From assembly GCA_025963815.1 (NCBI GenBank), contig JAOQAA010000212.1, forward strand, positions 1-18,338: DNA of 18,338 bases, read 5' to 3'. Below the pieces are notes generated by a model. The model had not been told where the DNA came from. It saw only the letters and a program-made list of their open reading frames with translations, and ran no database searches. Source of the stretch: Capsulimonas sp. Its GTDB lineage: Bacteria; Armatimonadota; Armatimonadia; Armatimonadales; Capsulimonadaceae. The position numbers were made by a program, and so were the translations under genes. This document shows, in pieces, positions 1 to 8,232 of this stretch (positions are counted from its first letter, which is position 1; every line of letters begins with the position of its first letter).

Positions 1-114
1 CGCTTCGCGCCACCCCTCCCTCAGCGGGAAGGGTTTATAAGAACTTCGCTTACGAATACCGTCTGCGTTATTCTCTGAACTCCCTTCCCGCTGCGGGAGG
101 GGTGGCGCGAAGCG
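1..114. repeat. Long inverted repeat, REP/MITE-like
   Basis: Positions 1-33 and 82-114 are reverse complements over 33 bp with a single mismatch (a T/C difference at 21 versus 94), separated by a 48-nt spacer. Each arm is itself a near palindrome of the form CCCTCCC-agC-GGGAAGGG, so the structure is two opposed REP-like units. It starts at the window edge, so the element may be longer. It lies 14 bp beyond the stop of the last permease gene and could also act as a transcription terminator for that operon, although no clear U-run follows. Its composition (G/C blocks, flanking gcgcgaagcg) differs from the neighbouring coding sequence. Whether it is repeated in the genome cannot be seen here. 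Confidence 0.75.
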
Positions 115-128
115 CCGGGGTGGGTCTG

Positions 129-1133
129 CTACGCCTTCCGCCCTTTCGGCGTGAGAAGGCTATCGGCCAGAACCGACAGAATGAGCAGGCCGCCGATGAT
201 GATGAGCTTGAGCTCATCTCTGTTCCATTGCCAGGAAACGAATTCACGTGTTTCGTGGATGAGCAGGACGCCCAGCACGGTTCCGAACAAACGGCCGCGG
301 CCGCCGAAAATGCTCGTGCCGCCTAAAACAACCGCCGTAATGACGTCGAGTTCCATCCCCGTCCCGATGTCCGCCTTGGCCGTATTGCGGCGGGCGATAA
401 ACAACAGCGCCGCCAACCCCGCCGTGGCGCCCGACAGCGTATACAGCCACATCTTGATGCGATCGACCTGAATGCCCGAATACTTCGACGCGGTCTCATT
501 GAAGCCGACCGAAGAAAGCCACAAGCCCATCGGGGTGCGCGCCGCGAGCAGGCCGACGACGATGACCGCAACCGTGAAGATCAGTCCGGAAATCGGCAGC
601 CCCAGCAGTGTCCCCTGCCCCAGCCATGTGAAGCTATCGGGGAAGCCCGAAACAGGGCTGCCATGGCTGATGCCCTCGGCGACGCCGCGAAAGGCGGCCA
701 GGGTGGCGAGCGTGACGATCAGCGGGTGCACTTTGACGCGAGTAATAAAGAAGCCGTTCAGAGCGCCGGCCGCCACCCCGGTCGCAAGCGTCAGGACGCC
801 GGCGATCGGCAGCGGGACATGATTCTTGAAGCACAGGCCGAAGACGACGGCACAGAGCGCCATGGTCGAGCCAACCGACAGATCGATCCCTGCCGTGATG
901 ATGATCAAGGTCATCGGGATCGCCAGCAGCGCCAATTCCCAGACTTGCGTGGACAGAGTAATCTGCACGTCCGGATTCAGAAAGCGCGGGCTGAGCGACG
1001 ACGCCATGATGAGAAGCCCCGCCAGCAGAACGATCAGAACGATTTCCTGGCGTGAGGGCAATACGCCGCGCAGCGGCGAGGGCTGCTTGGCCGCAAGCGC
1101 ACGCTCGGATTTGGGCTTGGTGATCTGTTCCAT
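129..1133 (-). CDS. Sugar ABC transporter permease (RbsC/RhaQ-like)
   Basis: A 334-residue membrane permease of the branched-chain/ribose-type family (BPD_transp_2), one of two integral subunits that would form the channel of the neighbouring sugar importer. It has many hydrophobic segments (for example residues 30-48, 66-82, 107-130, 180-197, 232-246, 309-323). It carries the family motif AGIDLSVGS at 81-89, a cytoplasmic loop GFNETASKYSGIQV at 210-223 that corresponds to the ATPase contact region, and VLGGTSIFGGRG at 269-280. Length is typical. It begins 2 bp after the stop of the upstream permease and is last in the four-gene run. The ELALLAIPMTLIIITAGIDLSVGS stretch resembles rhamnose-type permeases, and the rhamnosidase in the same operon supports that substrate, but this is inference. 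Confidence 0.9.
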   Translation of the reverse strand: MEQITKPKSERALAAKQPSPLRGVLPSRQEIVLIVLLAGLLIMASSLSPRFLNPDVQITLSTQVWELALLAIPMTLIIITAGIDLSVGSTMALCAVVFGLCFKNHVPLPIAGVLTLATGVAAGALNGFFITRVKVHPLIVTLATLAAFRGVAEGISHGSPVSGFPDSFTWLGQGTLLGLPISGLIFTVAVIVVGLLAARTPMGLWLSSVGFNETASKYSGIQVDRIKMWLYTLSGATAGLAALLFIARRNTAKADIGTGMELDVITAVVLGGTSIFGGRGRLFGTVLGVLLIHETREFVSWQWNRDELKLIIIGGLLILSVLADSLLTPKGRKA

Positions 1134-1135
1134 AA

Positions 1136-2143
1136 TTAGTGCGTCCCCCGGCGGCTACGCGCCACATGGTCGATCAGCACCGCGACCAGGATGAACGCGC
1201 CCTGGATCGCTCGGTCCCAATAGGTTGCGGACTCGCCGAGGCGCAGAAAGATCAGCATTGGACTGATGACGCCGAGCAGCAGCGCCGCAAGCACCGATCC
1301 GATGATCGTTCCGCGACCGCCGCTGATCGAGGTTCCGCCAACGACGACACAGGTGACGACCACCAGCTCAAAGTTCTGTCCAATTCCGGATTCGATCACG
1401 CCCAAACGCGGCACGCTGACCACGGTCGCCACAGCAACCAGAAGGCCCGTCAGCATGAACACGAAGACTTTCAAATTACGCACCGGCAGGCCGGCGAGCC
1501 GCGCCGCCTCGGGATTACTGCCGGCGGCGTAGATCCGGCGGCCCAGCGGCGTCTGCCGCACAAGCAGGATCGCAAGGATAACGACCGCCGCCGTCACCCA
1601 CAGGCTGATGGGAATGCCCAAAAATGTTCCAATGCCAAAGAAGCGAAGCCCCGCAGGCAGATCCGTGATGTAATGCCCGTTGATAAGCGTCAGATTAACG
1701 CCGTGCAAGACCGTCAGCATTCCGAGTGTGACGATGATGGACGGCATCCGGCCATACGCCACGAGCAGGCCGTTGATCAAGCCAATGCCCGCGCCGAGCA
1801 GCAAGGTCACGATAATACCGACCGCCACCGGGAGATTTGCGTGCGCCGGGGTTGTGAGCTGCCCCATGACAGTCGCCAGCAGGCCCATCAGCGCGCCCAT
1901 GGAGATATCGATTTCGCCCATGACGATCACGAGCGTAAGCCCGCAGGCGACGATCACGGCGGGAACGCTGGACACCAGAATGTCGCGAATGTTACCGCCG
2001 GCCAAAAAGGAGTGGTTGACCAGGCTGACTGCGAAGATGGTGAGGAGGAGCAGCGCCAGAACGCCATATTCGCGCTGGCGCGACAGACGACTCAATGTCG
2101 CGCCAAAGCCGGGCGCCGGGTTACTTATCGCTTGCGTTGTCAT
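1136..2143 (-). CDS. Sugar ABC transporter permease (RbsC/RhaP-like)
   Basis: A 335-residue inner-membrane permease, paralogous to the next gene and probably its heterodimer partner. Visible family motifs are GEIDISMGA at 76-84, a cytoplasmic loop GSNPEAARLAGLPV at 208-221, and VVGGTSISGGRG at 267-278. Hydrophobic stretches lie around 27-44, 60-76, 104-130, 178-195, 225-243, 280-300 and 312-325. The ATG overlaps the end of the ATPase gene by 4 bp (ATGA arrangement), which points to translational coupling, and its TAA is 2 bp from the next start. Two different permease genes, rather than one, is the arrangement known for rhamnose (RhaP/RhaQ) and AI-2 (LsrC/LsrD) importers. Exact substrate is not proven by sequence. 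Confidence 0.9.
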   Translation of the reverse strand: MTTQAISNPAPGFGATLSRLSRQREYGVLALLLLTIFAVSLVNHSFLAGGNIRDILVSSVPAVIVACGLTLVIVMGEIDISMGALMGLLATVMGQLTTPAHANLPVAVGIIVTLLLGAGIGLINGLLVAYGRMPSIIVTLGMLTVLHGVNLTLINGHYITDLPAGLRFFGIGTFLGIPISLWVTAAVVILAILLVRQTPLGRRIYAAGSNPEAARLAGLPVRNLKVFVFMLTGLLVAVATVVSVPRLGVIESGIGQNFELVVVTCVVVGGTSISGGRGTIIGSVLAALLLGVISPMLIFLRLGESATYWDRAIQGAFILVAVLIDHVARSRRGTH

Positions 2144-3657
2144 GCAACCACCTTCACAGACGAATTCTCCGTATGCAGAGCAAGCGCCAATATCTTCTCC
2201 TCCGTAGCCTCCGCGCGGGTCAGCTCGCCGCGAATTCGCCCCTGGCTCATGACCAAGATCCGATCGCTCAGGGTCAACAGTTCGGGCAGGTCCGACGAAA
2301 TGAGCAGCGTCGCCATCCCATCCTTCGCCAGTTGGCGGATGATGCGATATACGTCCGCCTTGGCGCCGACATCGACGCCGCGGGTCGGCTCATCGAGGAT
2401 CAGCACGCGGGGCGCCGCGGCCAGCCACTTGCCGAGCGCTAGCTTCTGCTGGTTGCCGCCCGACAGCGTATTCGCCGCAATCCCCGGCCCGGCGGCCTTG
2501 ACTGACAAATCGCGCATCAAGTCCGCGACGACTTTGTTTTCTTTGTCCGACGAGCGCAGAGCCCCCATGGACGGCGAACCGAGCACGGTGAGCAGTAAAT
2601 TCGTCCCCACGGTCAGCGGCAGCACCAATCCCTGATGCTGCCGGTCCTCGGGGACGAGAGCCAGGCCGCACCCGATCGACTTCGGGATGGAGCCCGCCGG
2701 CAGCGGCTTGCCCGCAATGGAGACGGCGCCGGAAGCCGGGCGGTCCACACCGAAAATAGACGCAGCCACTTCCGAGCGCCCCGCGCCGACCAGGCCAGCG
2801 AGACCGACGATTTCGCCGGCGCGCACCGAAAGTGAAATATCCTGGAACACGCCCGGCCGGGTCAGGCCGCGAACATCCAGCATGACCTCGCCCAGCGTCA
2901 CCGTGCTCTCACGGCTCTCCTCGGCCAGCAGCTCCCGACCGACCATCAGCTTGACGAGCTCATCGCGGCTGACATCGGCGATCGGCCGCGTGTCCACAAG
3001 CTTGCCATCGCGCAGGATCGTGACCCGGCTGGACAGCGCGAAGACTTCCTCCATCCGGTGGCTGACATAGAGAATGGCGACGCCTTCACTTTGCAGCTGC
3101 CGGATGATCCGAAAAAGCGTTTCCGTCTCGCGAGCGGACAGCGACGCTGTCGGCTCGTCCATAATCAGCAGCCCACTCTTGTGGGAAAGAGCCCGCGCGA
3201 TCCCGACCATCTGGCGCTGTGCGAGCGAAAGCTCCTCCAGCGGCCGGTCCAGATCGATCTTTTCGCCCAAGCGATCCAGCAGCGCCTGCGCCTCGCGCCG
3301 CATCCGGGGCCGGTCCAGCAGACCCGGCCCAATGCGCGGCTCGCGACCGACAAAGATATTGTCGATCGCATTCAGGTGCGCGAACGCCGTGGATTCTTGA
3401 TGAAGCGCGACGATCCCCGCCGTCTCGGAAGCGCGAATGTCTCCGAGAGAGACGGCGACGCCATTGACCCGAACCTCGCCGCCGTCAGGCCGGACGACTC
3501 CGGACAGGCACTTGATCAGGGTGGATTTCCCCGCCCCGTTTTCGCCCATCAGCGCATGGAGTTCGCCCGGCTCAATATCGATGCTGACACCGGAAAGCGC
3601 CGGGATACCGTTGTACGCTTTGCTCAGGCCGCTTACTTGTAGGAATGGTGTATTCAT
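2140..3657 (-). CDS. Sugar ABC transporter ATP-binding protein, two-domain (RbsA/RhaT type)
   Basis: A 505-residue ATPase with two fused nucleotide-binding domains, the energy-coupling subunit of a sugar importer. Domain 1 (about 5-240) has Walker A GENGAGKST at 38-46, a Q-loop at HQES (86-89), the signature LSLAQRQ (143-149), Walker B LLIMDEPT (163-170) and the switch histidine H200. Domain 2 (about 255-495) has a degenerate Walker A GLVGAGRSE (288-296), PEDRQHQGL at 336-344, a full signature LSGGNQQK (398-405), Walker B VLILDEPT (418-425), and SSD where the switch histidine would be. This asymmetry (one working ATP site, one degenerate) is normal for the RbsA/MglA/AraG/RhaT family. It sits 40 bp after the rhamnosidase with no terminator between and overlaps the permease start by 4 bp. 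Rhamnose is the likely substrate from context only. Confidence 0.93.
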   Translation of the reverse strand: MNTPFLQVSGLSKAYNGIPALSGVSIDIEPGELHALMGENGAGKSTLIKCLSGVVRPDGGEVRVNGVAVSLGDIRASETAGIVALHQESTAFAHLNAIDNIFVGREPRIGPGLLDRPRMRREAQALLDRLGEKIDLDRPLEELSLAQRQMVGIARALSHKSGLLIMDEPTASLSARETETLFRIIRQLQSEGVAILYVSHRMEEVFALSSRVTILRDGKLVDTRPIADVSRDELVKLMVGRELLAEESRESTVTLGEVMLDVRGLTRPGVFQDISLSVRAGEIVGLAGLVGAGRSEVAASIFGVDRPASGAVSIAGKPLPAGSIPKSIGCGLALVPEDRQHQGLVLPLTVGTNLLLTVLGSPSMGALRSSDKENKVVADLMRDLSVKAAGPGIAANTLSGGNQQKLALGKWLAAAPRVLILDEPTRGVDVGAKADVYRIIRQLAKDGMATLLISSDLPELLTLSDRILVMSQGRIRGELTRAEATEEKILALALHTENSSVKVVA

Positions 3658-3697
3658 TTCGTCATACTTGCCTCGGCCGTCCGCCGTTTGTCAGCGA

Positions 3698-6694
3698 TTA
3701 AAGGGCCGGCGCGGAGAAGGTGTATGTTCCTGATTGTAGTTCATACACGGCCGCCCCAGATTCCTCCCGAACGAACTTGACGCCGGCGGCCGTATTGACC
3801 GCTTTGCCGCCTTCGGTGATCCCGGAAGCGCTCGGCGTCGGGATCCACGCCGTCGCCGTCGTGTTGGCGGGAACGGAGACATTCCAAACAAATTTCCCGT
3901 TCTGGATCTTCCAGCCGCTGGCGATAGGCCCATGGACACTGTCGAAGGTCGCGGCGGCGTGGGTCAACCCCGGTCCCGGATGCGGATGCAGCAGGATATG
4001 CTTGTAGCCGGGCTGATTGGGATCGGTATCGATCCCGGCGACGTCTTGATAGAGCCACTGCCCAACTGAGCCGAGGGAGTAGTGGTTGAACGAGTTCATG
4101 CCGGGGTCCTGGAAGCCCTTCTCGGGAGTCCAGCCGTCCCATCGCTCCCAGATCGTCGTGGCGCCGTGGCGGATCGAGAAGCCCCAGCTGGGGAACGTAT
4201 CGTTTTGGAGCAGCTTATACGCGACATCGTTATTGCCGGTCGCCGTGAGCGTTGGGCAAAGATAGCCAACGCCGACAAACCCGGTCGACAGGTGGCTGTT
4301 CTTGGCGGCGATATCCGCCGTCAGATGTGTCGCCGCCATCGCGCGCAGATTATCGGGCAGCAGGTTGAATCGCAGCGCGAGCACATAGGCGGTCTGCGTA
4401 TCGCCCTTGATCTTACCGTCCGCCGACACAAACGCCGTATTGAAGGCGCTCTTGATATGCTCGAAGAGAGCGTCATACTTAGCGGCCTCATCCGTGCGGC
4501 CCAGAACACGCGCCATCTTCGCCATCAGCGAAGCGTCGTAACCGTAGTATGCCGTCGCAAGAACGTCTTTCGGCGTATCGGCGTTGATGGAAAGCCAGTC
4601 GCCGAAGTCGTTGTTGCGCCGCTGCATCCAAAGGCCGTCGGGGTTGACGCTGGTGATGTAGTTCATCCAGCCGTTCATCGCGGCCCAATGCTTTTCGATG
4701 ATGGTTGTGTCACCATACGCCTGATAAACGGTCCATGGAACGATCACACCGGCGTCGCCCCAGGCGGGAGCGCCGTCGTTGTCGTCCACTTTGCGCGGGG
4801 AGACATCGGAGAAGGCGCCGCCGGCCGACTGCGCGTCCTCGACATCCTGCATCCACTTCTCATAGAAGCCGGCGGTATCTCGGTTGTAAGTCGCGGTGCG
4901 GACGAAGATCTGCGCGTCGCCCATCCAGCCGAGTCGCTCATCGCGCTGCGGGCAGTCGGTTGGAACGCTCAGGAAGTTGCCGCGCTGTCCCCAGTCGATG
5001 TTGTGCTGAAGCTTGTTCACGAGTTCGCTGGAACATTCGAATGTCCCCGTCTTCGGAGTGTCCGACCCGACGACGCATCCGGTCAGCGCATCCAATCCCG
5101 GCTTGCCGGGGAATCCCGTCACTTCAACGTAACGGAAACCATGGAACGTGAAGTGCGGCTCCCAGACTTCGACGCCGCCGCCCTTGCAGATATAGGTGTC
5201 GGTAGAATTTGCCGAGCGCAGGTTCGTGGTGTAAACTTCGCCGTCGGGACTGAGCATTTCGGCGAAGCGCAGCTGAATGCGCGTCCCCGCCTTGGCCTGG
5301 ACTTTCAGCCGCGTCCAGCCGACCATGTTCTGGCCGAGGTCCACGACATAGGTTCCAGGCTTCGGCTCGGTCATACCGATCGGCTTGATGTGCTCGGTCA
5401 CACGGATGGCCGGGCCATGCTGCGCGACCAGCATGGCGTTCACGCCCGGCTGATCGATCACGCCATAAACGGCCTTTCGGATGACGAGCTTACCAGGCGC
5501 CTCGCCGGGGCCGGGGATCTGGATCGTATCCTTCTCATTCGCCGTCTGTGAGTGCGCGGCGCCGTCCAGCGTGTAGTCCACACGCAAATGCTTGACAGTA
5601 TTGTAGGCGGGATCGCCTCCGAGATCGTTGCCGGAGACGACGGAGACCTTGTTGTCCGTCACCATCGACACCACTTTGGAAGTCACATCCACCTGATTGG
5701 CGGATTTCTTCGACGCGTCGAGAACGACGGAATTCCAGCCGGCGCCCTTGGCGCTGGGAAGATCCCAGCCCGTCAGTTCCTTGCGCGCATCGTACGATTC
5801 GCCCTGGAGCATATCTGAGTAGGTAATCGGACCCTGCGATCCCTTCCAAGTTCCGTCGGTCGCGATCGTCTGACGCGTTCCATCGGTGAATACGATCTCT
5901 ATTTGGAGACGCATTTCCGGACGAACCCCGTAGTAATCCCGCCGACCGCCGAAACCGATGAAGCCGCTGTACCAACCATCGCCAAGAACGGCGCCGATGG
6001 TGTTCGCGCCGCTCTTCAGCGCCGATGTCACGTCGTAGACCTGATACTCCACGCGCTTGTTGTAATCCGTCCATCCCGGCGCCAGGACCGCATTGCCAAC
6101 CTTCGCGCCGTTCAGATGCAGTTCATAGACGCCGTGCGCCGTCGCAAAAATCGTGGCTTGCTTGATGGTCTTCCCGAGAGTAAACGTCCGGCGCAGGTAA
6201 GACGAGGGAGCGAGCATCTTGCCGTCGGCCTTCACGTCGCGCGGCGTCTGCGCGGAGATCCATTGCGCCTTCCAATCCGAAGGCTTCAGCAGCCCCATGC
6301 GCCAGGATGCCGCCGGGCTCTCGGTCACAGCGCCATCCTTGTCCCAAACGCGCACCTTCCACCAGCAATTCTGTCCCGAGGCCAGTGGCCGTCCCGAGTA
6401 CGGGATTGTCAGCGCATCATCGGACGCCACCTTGCCGCTATCCCAAAGATCGCCTTTGCCAGATTTCAGGGCGGCTGCGCTGCTCGCCACCAAAACCTGA
6501 TACGCCGTTTGTTTTTGACCGCGCGTGGGCGACTGCATCTGCCAACTCAGCCGTGGATGCGCGGCGTCCACACCGAGCGGGTTTTCCAGATATTCACAGC
6601 GAAGATGGCCAAGATGAACATTGGAGGCGGCGCGCGCGGCGGGAGAGAGGAGAACGACTGCGGCGGCGGCAAAGAAGGCAAGATGGTGCTTCAT
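3698..6694 (-). CDS. Exported alpha-L-rhamnosidase, GH78
   Basis: A 998-residue enzyme expected to cleave terminal alpha-L-rhamnose from glycosides or pectic chains by an inverting mechanism. Residues 1-22 are a signal peptide (KHH, hydrophobic core, AARA/AS), so it works outside the cytoplasm. Domains in order: a fibronectin-III-like N-terminus (about 26-135), the Bac_rhamnosid_N jelly roll (about 165-310, with GFGGRRDYYGVRPEM near 247), an extra beta-rich insert (about 334-412), the concanavalin-like domain (YVVDLGQNMVGWTRL near 449-463), the (alpha/alpha)6 catalytic barrel (about 548-885), and a C-terminal beta domain (about 895-995). The barrel contains the motif CPQRDERLGWMGD (581-593), where E586 matches the general acid of characterised GH78 enzymes, and TIWERWDGW (847-855), where E850 matches the general base. 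It is first in a run with an ABC importer, so product uptake is likely coupled. The ribosome site is weak. I could not identify a convincing promoter. Confidence 0.95.
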   Translation of the reverse strand: MKHHLAFFAAAAVVLLSPAARAASNVHLGHLRCEYLENPLGVDAAHPRLSWQMQSPTRGQKQTAYQVLVASSAAALKSGKGDLWDSGKVASDDALTIPYSGRPLASGQNCWWKVRVWDKDGAVTESPAASWRMGLLKPSDWKAQWISAQTPRDVKADGKMLAPSSYLRRTFTLGKTIKQATIFATAHGVYELHLNGAKVGNAVLAPGWTDYNKRVEYQVYDVTSALKSGANTIGAVLGDGWYSGFIGFGGRRDYYGVRPEMRLQIEIVFTDGTRQTIATDGTWKGSQGPITYSDMLQGESYDARKELTGWDLPSAKGAGWNSVVLDASKKSANQVDVTSKVVSMVTDNKVSVVSGNDLGGDPAYNTVKHLRVDYTLDGAAHSQTANEKDTIQIPGPGEAPGKLVIRKAVYGVIDQPGVNAMLVAQHGPAIRVTEHIKPIGMTEPKPGTYVVDLGQNMVGWTRLKVQAKAGTRIQLRFAEMLSPDGEVYTTNLRSANSTDTYICKGGGVEVWEPHFTFHGFRYVEVTGFPGKPGLDALTGCVVGSDTPKTGTFECSSELVNKLQHNIDWGQRGNFLSVPTDCPQRDERLGWMGDAQIFVRTATYNRDTAGFYEKWMQDVEDAQSAGGAFSDVSPRKVDDNDGAPAWGDAGVIVPWTVYQAYGDTTIIEKHWAAMNGWMNYITSVNPDGLWMQRRNNDFGDWLSINADTPKDVLATAYYGYDASLMAKMARVLGRTDEAAKYDALFEHIKSAFNTAFVSADGKIKGDTQTAYVLALRFNLLPDNLRAMAATHLTADIAAKNSHLSTGFVGVGYLCPTLTATGNNDVAYKLLQNDTFPSWGFSIRHGATTIWERWDGWTPEKGFQDPGMNSFNHYSLGSVGQWLYQDVAGIDTDPNQPGYKHILLHPHPGPGLTHAAATFDSVHGPIASGWKIQNGKFVWNVSVPANTTATAWIPTPSASGITEGGKAVNTAAGVKFVREESGAAVYELQSGTYTFSAPAL

Positions 6695-6946
6695 GGATTA
6701 CTTTCAAAGGACACGTCGATTGCAAGACTATAGAGCGATTAAGAGAGCTAATAGATTGATACGGAAAGCGGCAATGGTTCGTTTGATATTCAAACTCGCG
6801 CCCCGCGTTCAGGTGGGCGTATCTGACACAGACACGAGACGCCGTCCTATGGATTTCATTCGGATTTATCGGAACTATACGAAGATTTTCGGAATGATAT
6901 ACAGGCATATTTTACCCGATACCAGAACTAAATACAGAGAAAAACA
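6695..6946. other. Upstream region of the rhamnosidase operon
   Basis: About 250 bp lie between the rhamnosidase start and the hairpin at 6947-6987. No protein-coding gene can be supported here. On the minus strand I see TATAGT-like -10 candidates at 6728-6733 and 6874-6879 but no matching -35 at proper spacing. A 6-bp inverted repeat, GTTTGA-tat-TCAAAC, lies at 6781-6795, about 90 bp upstream of the start codon, and is a possible operator. Its identity is unproven. Confidence 0.35.
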
Positions 6947-6987
6947 CCCCTCGTCAAGGAAATTTTTCAAGAATTTCCGACGAGGGG
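6947..6987 (-). terminator. Intrinsic terminator (distal) after the first pilin-like gene
   Basis: CCCCTCGTC (6947-6955) pairs with GACGAGGGG (6979-6987), and inside it GGAAATT (6958-6964) pairs with AATTTCC (6972-6978) with a two-base bulge, giving about 16 bp of stem and a 7-nt loop. Read on the minus strand it is followed by TGTTTTTCTC, a U-rich tail. It would stop transcription from the pilin-like gene before the rhamnosidase operon. The plus-strand side has no U-run. Confidence 0.75.
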
Positions 6988-7029
6988 ATTCAAACCAGGT
7001 AAACTCCAAAAGAAACACGCTTTAATTGA

Positions 7030-7067
7030 CAAATCGCCCTTCGTATCGAAATACGAAGGGCGATTTG
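7030..7067 (-). terminator. Perfect 17-bp hairpin after the first pilin-like gene
   Basis: Positions 7030-7046 and 7051-7067 are perfect reverse complements (17 bp) with a 4-nt loop that reads UUCG on the minus-strand RNA. It lies 64 bp downstream of the stop codon of the minus-strand pilin-like gene. The tail on the minus strand is TCAATTAAA, so the U-run is poor. It may act as a terminator together with the second hairpin at 6947-6987, or as an RNA 3' end stabiliser. The core stem GCCCTTCGTA also occurs after the second pilin-like gene at 9285-9311. Confidence 0.75.
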
Positions 7068-7131
7068 AATATTCGGAGTTGCGGCTAATCAGGATTAGTG
7101 ACAGACACGAACGATCCACTATTACGCAAGT

Positions 7132-8013
7132 TTACCGTGTGCTGAAGGTAATCGCGAATTGGCTATTGCCGGTTCCTGAGGACATGCCGGTGTGGACCTG
7201 GCAGTCCGCCAGGGCTGGCGTGCCATCCTGGTTGCAGTCTTCCGCCAGCGCCACAGAGCCGCCGGAGACGCCGGATCCACGAGACCACTTGACATGACCA
7301 TCGCACAGCATGAAGTTCGAGCCGTCCGTGTGTCGCCCCGTCTTAGCCGTGAATCCTAAACCGCCGGGCCGATTGACGAACGCCGTACAGTCGAGGCCGC
7401 CAAGACATCCGGTTTCCATATGGCCGCCTGCGTGATTGTTTCCATTTTCTCCCCACCACACGGTACCGTCGGCTGCGCCGTTGCTAACGCCAGAGGTAAC
7501 AGGATTCGGCCCGCCCTTCTCCAACGGATCCTCAAGATGCCCATAGAGTCCCGTGATCTCGCAGAGCAGAACCGTCTTGGCGGGAGAAGTCAGCGAAGCC
7601 AGAGCCTGCCCCGAATGGGGATCGAGCGGATCATTGGTCGAATCTCGGCGCATGAAGTTCAGATTGCCGGCATAGGAGACAACAGACGAAACGCCTGCCG
7701 GCGGCTGGCTGCTGTCATCAGGACATTTGAATGTCGCTGTGCTCTTGACGTACGGATAGACCGCACCTGCCCAGCCTGCTCCCAGAGTTCCCGCCGAACC
7801 AGTTGGGTAGTTTTCTTCGTTGTCCTGGGTGTACTGAAGCATACCGAGGCCGATCTGCCGCATATTCGATGCGCAGGAGATCTGGCGCGCTTTCTCGCGG
7901 GCCTTGGCGAAGACCGGGAAGAGAATAGCGGCGAGAATCGCGATGATAGCGATAACAACGAGGAGCTCAATGAGTGTAAAGCCTTTTCGGCTTTGTGTTT
8001 GAACGGTAGGCAT
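7132..8013 (-). CDS. DUF1559 / H-X9-DG prepilin-like protein (copy 1)
   Basis: A 293-residue protein of the prepilin-type family common in Armatimonadota and Planctomycetes. After a short basic leader comes [12 protein letters not shown] (prepilin peptidase site after G11, E16 at mature position 5) and a long hydrophobic helix to about residue 36, followed by [11 protein letters not shown]. The C-terminal part holds [12 protein letters not shown] at 228-239, the H-X9-DG signature. I chose the ATG at 8013 rather than an in-frame one at 8091 because the family starts just before the leader and GGAGAAAG precedes it. It has eight Cys outside the helix, many shared with copy 2. Function is unknown: these proteins are proposed to be pseudopilins or surface proteins. 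It is divergent from the AraC-type gene and is transcribed from a promoter at 8233-8261 with an unusually long leader. Confidence 0.9.
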   Translation of the reverse strand: MPTVQTQSRKGFTLIELLVVIAIIAILAAILFPVFAKAREKARQISCASNMRQIGLGMLQYTQDNEENYPTGSAGTLGAGWAGAVYPYVKSTATFKCPDDSSQPPAGVSSVVSYAGNLNFMRRDSTNDPLDPHSGQALASLTSPAKTVLLCEITGLYGHLEDPLEKGGPNPVTSGVSNGAADGTVWWGENGNNHAGGHMETGCLGGLDCTAFVNRPGGLGFTAKTGRHTDGSNFMLCDGHVKWSRGSGVSGGSVALAEDCNQDGTPALADCQVHTGMSSGTGNSQFAITFSTR

Positions 8014-8232
8014 AATAACTTCTTTCTCCACCCTGCAAATAATTGGGGCATCCGACGGTACGAGATAAAATTTGATCACGGCTCGAAACATAATCCATAC
8101 AAACCCCAGTGGCAGCTTAACACATTAAATTAATTTCAACATTCAACCATCACAAATCCAAAAATGGCGTACATGATGTGAGAACGATATTCAATCTGCC
8201 GTCTTAAGCAGTTGGGGGTATATGGTATCATT
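8014..8232 (-). other. Long 5' leader of the first pilin-like gene
   Basis: If transcription starts just after the TATAAT at 8233-8238, the mRNA carries about 210 nt before the start codon at 8013. The stretch is AT-richer than the surroundings and has no supported gene. I see no recognised riboswitch fold. A closer promoter cannot be excluded. Confidence 0.35.

Noticed and set aside
1139..2635. A 498-codon open frame on the plus strand
   Set aside because: It lies fully antisense to the permease and ATPase genes, with a composition (His, Asp, Arg, Gln rich) typical of a shadow frame in GC-rich DNA, and no ribosome site or family motif.
4082..5551. A 489-codon open frame on the plus strand
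   Set aside because: Antisense to the rhamnosidase, whose catalytic motifs are clear. The long frame follows from GC-rich third positions.
5903..6733. A 276-codon open frame on the plus strand
   Set aside because: Antisense to the rhamnosidase N-terminus and leader; no recognisable protein.
6695..6760. TATAGT at 6728-6733 as promoter of the rhamnosidase operon
   Set aside because: The -10 is fair, but the -35 at 17 bp is TCTATT, which is too poor to call.
7079..7297. A 72-codon open frame on the plus strand
   Set aside because: Mostly antisense to the end of the pilin-like gene; it has no motif or ribosome site.
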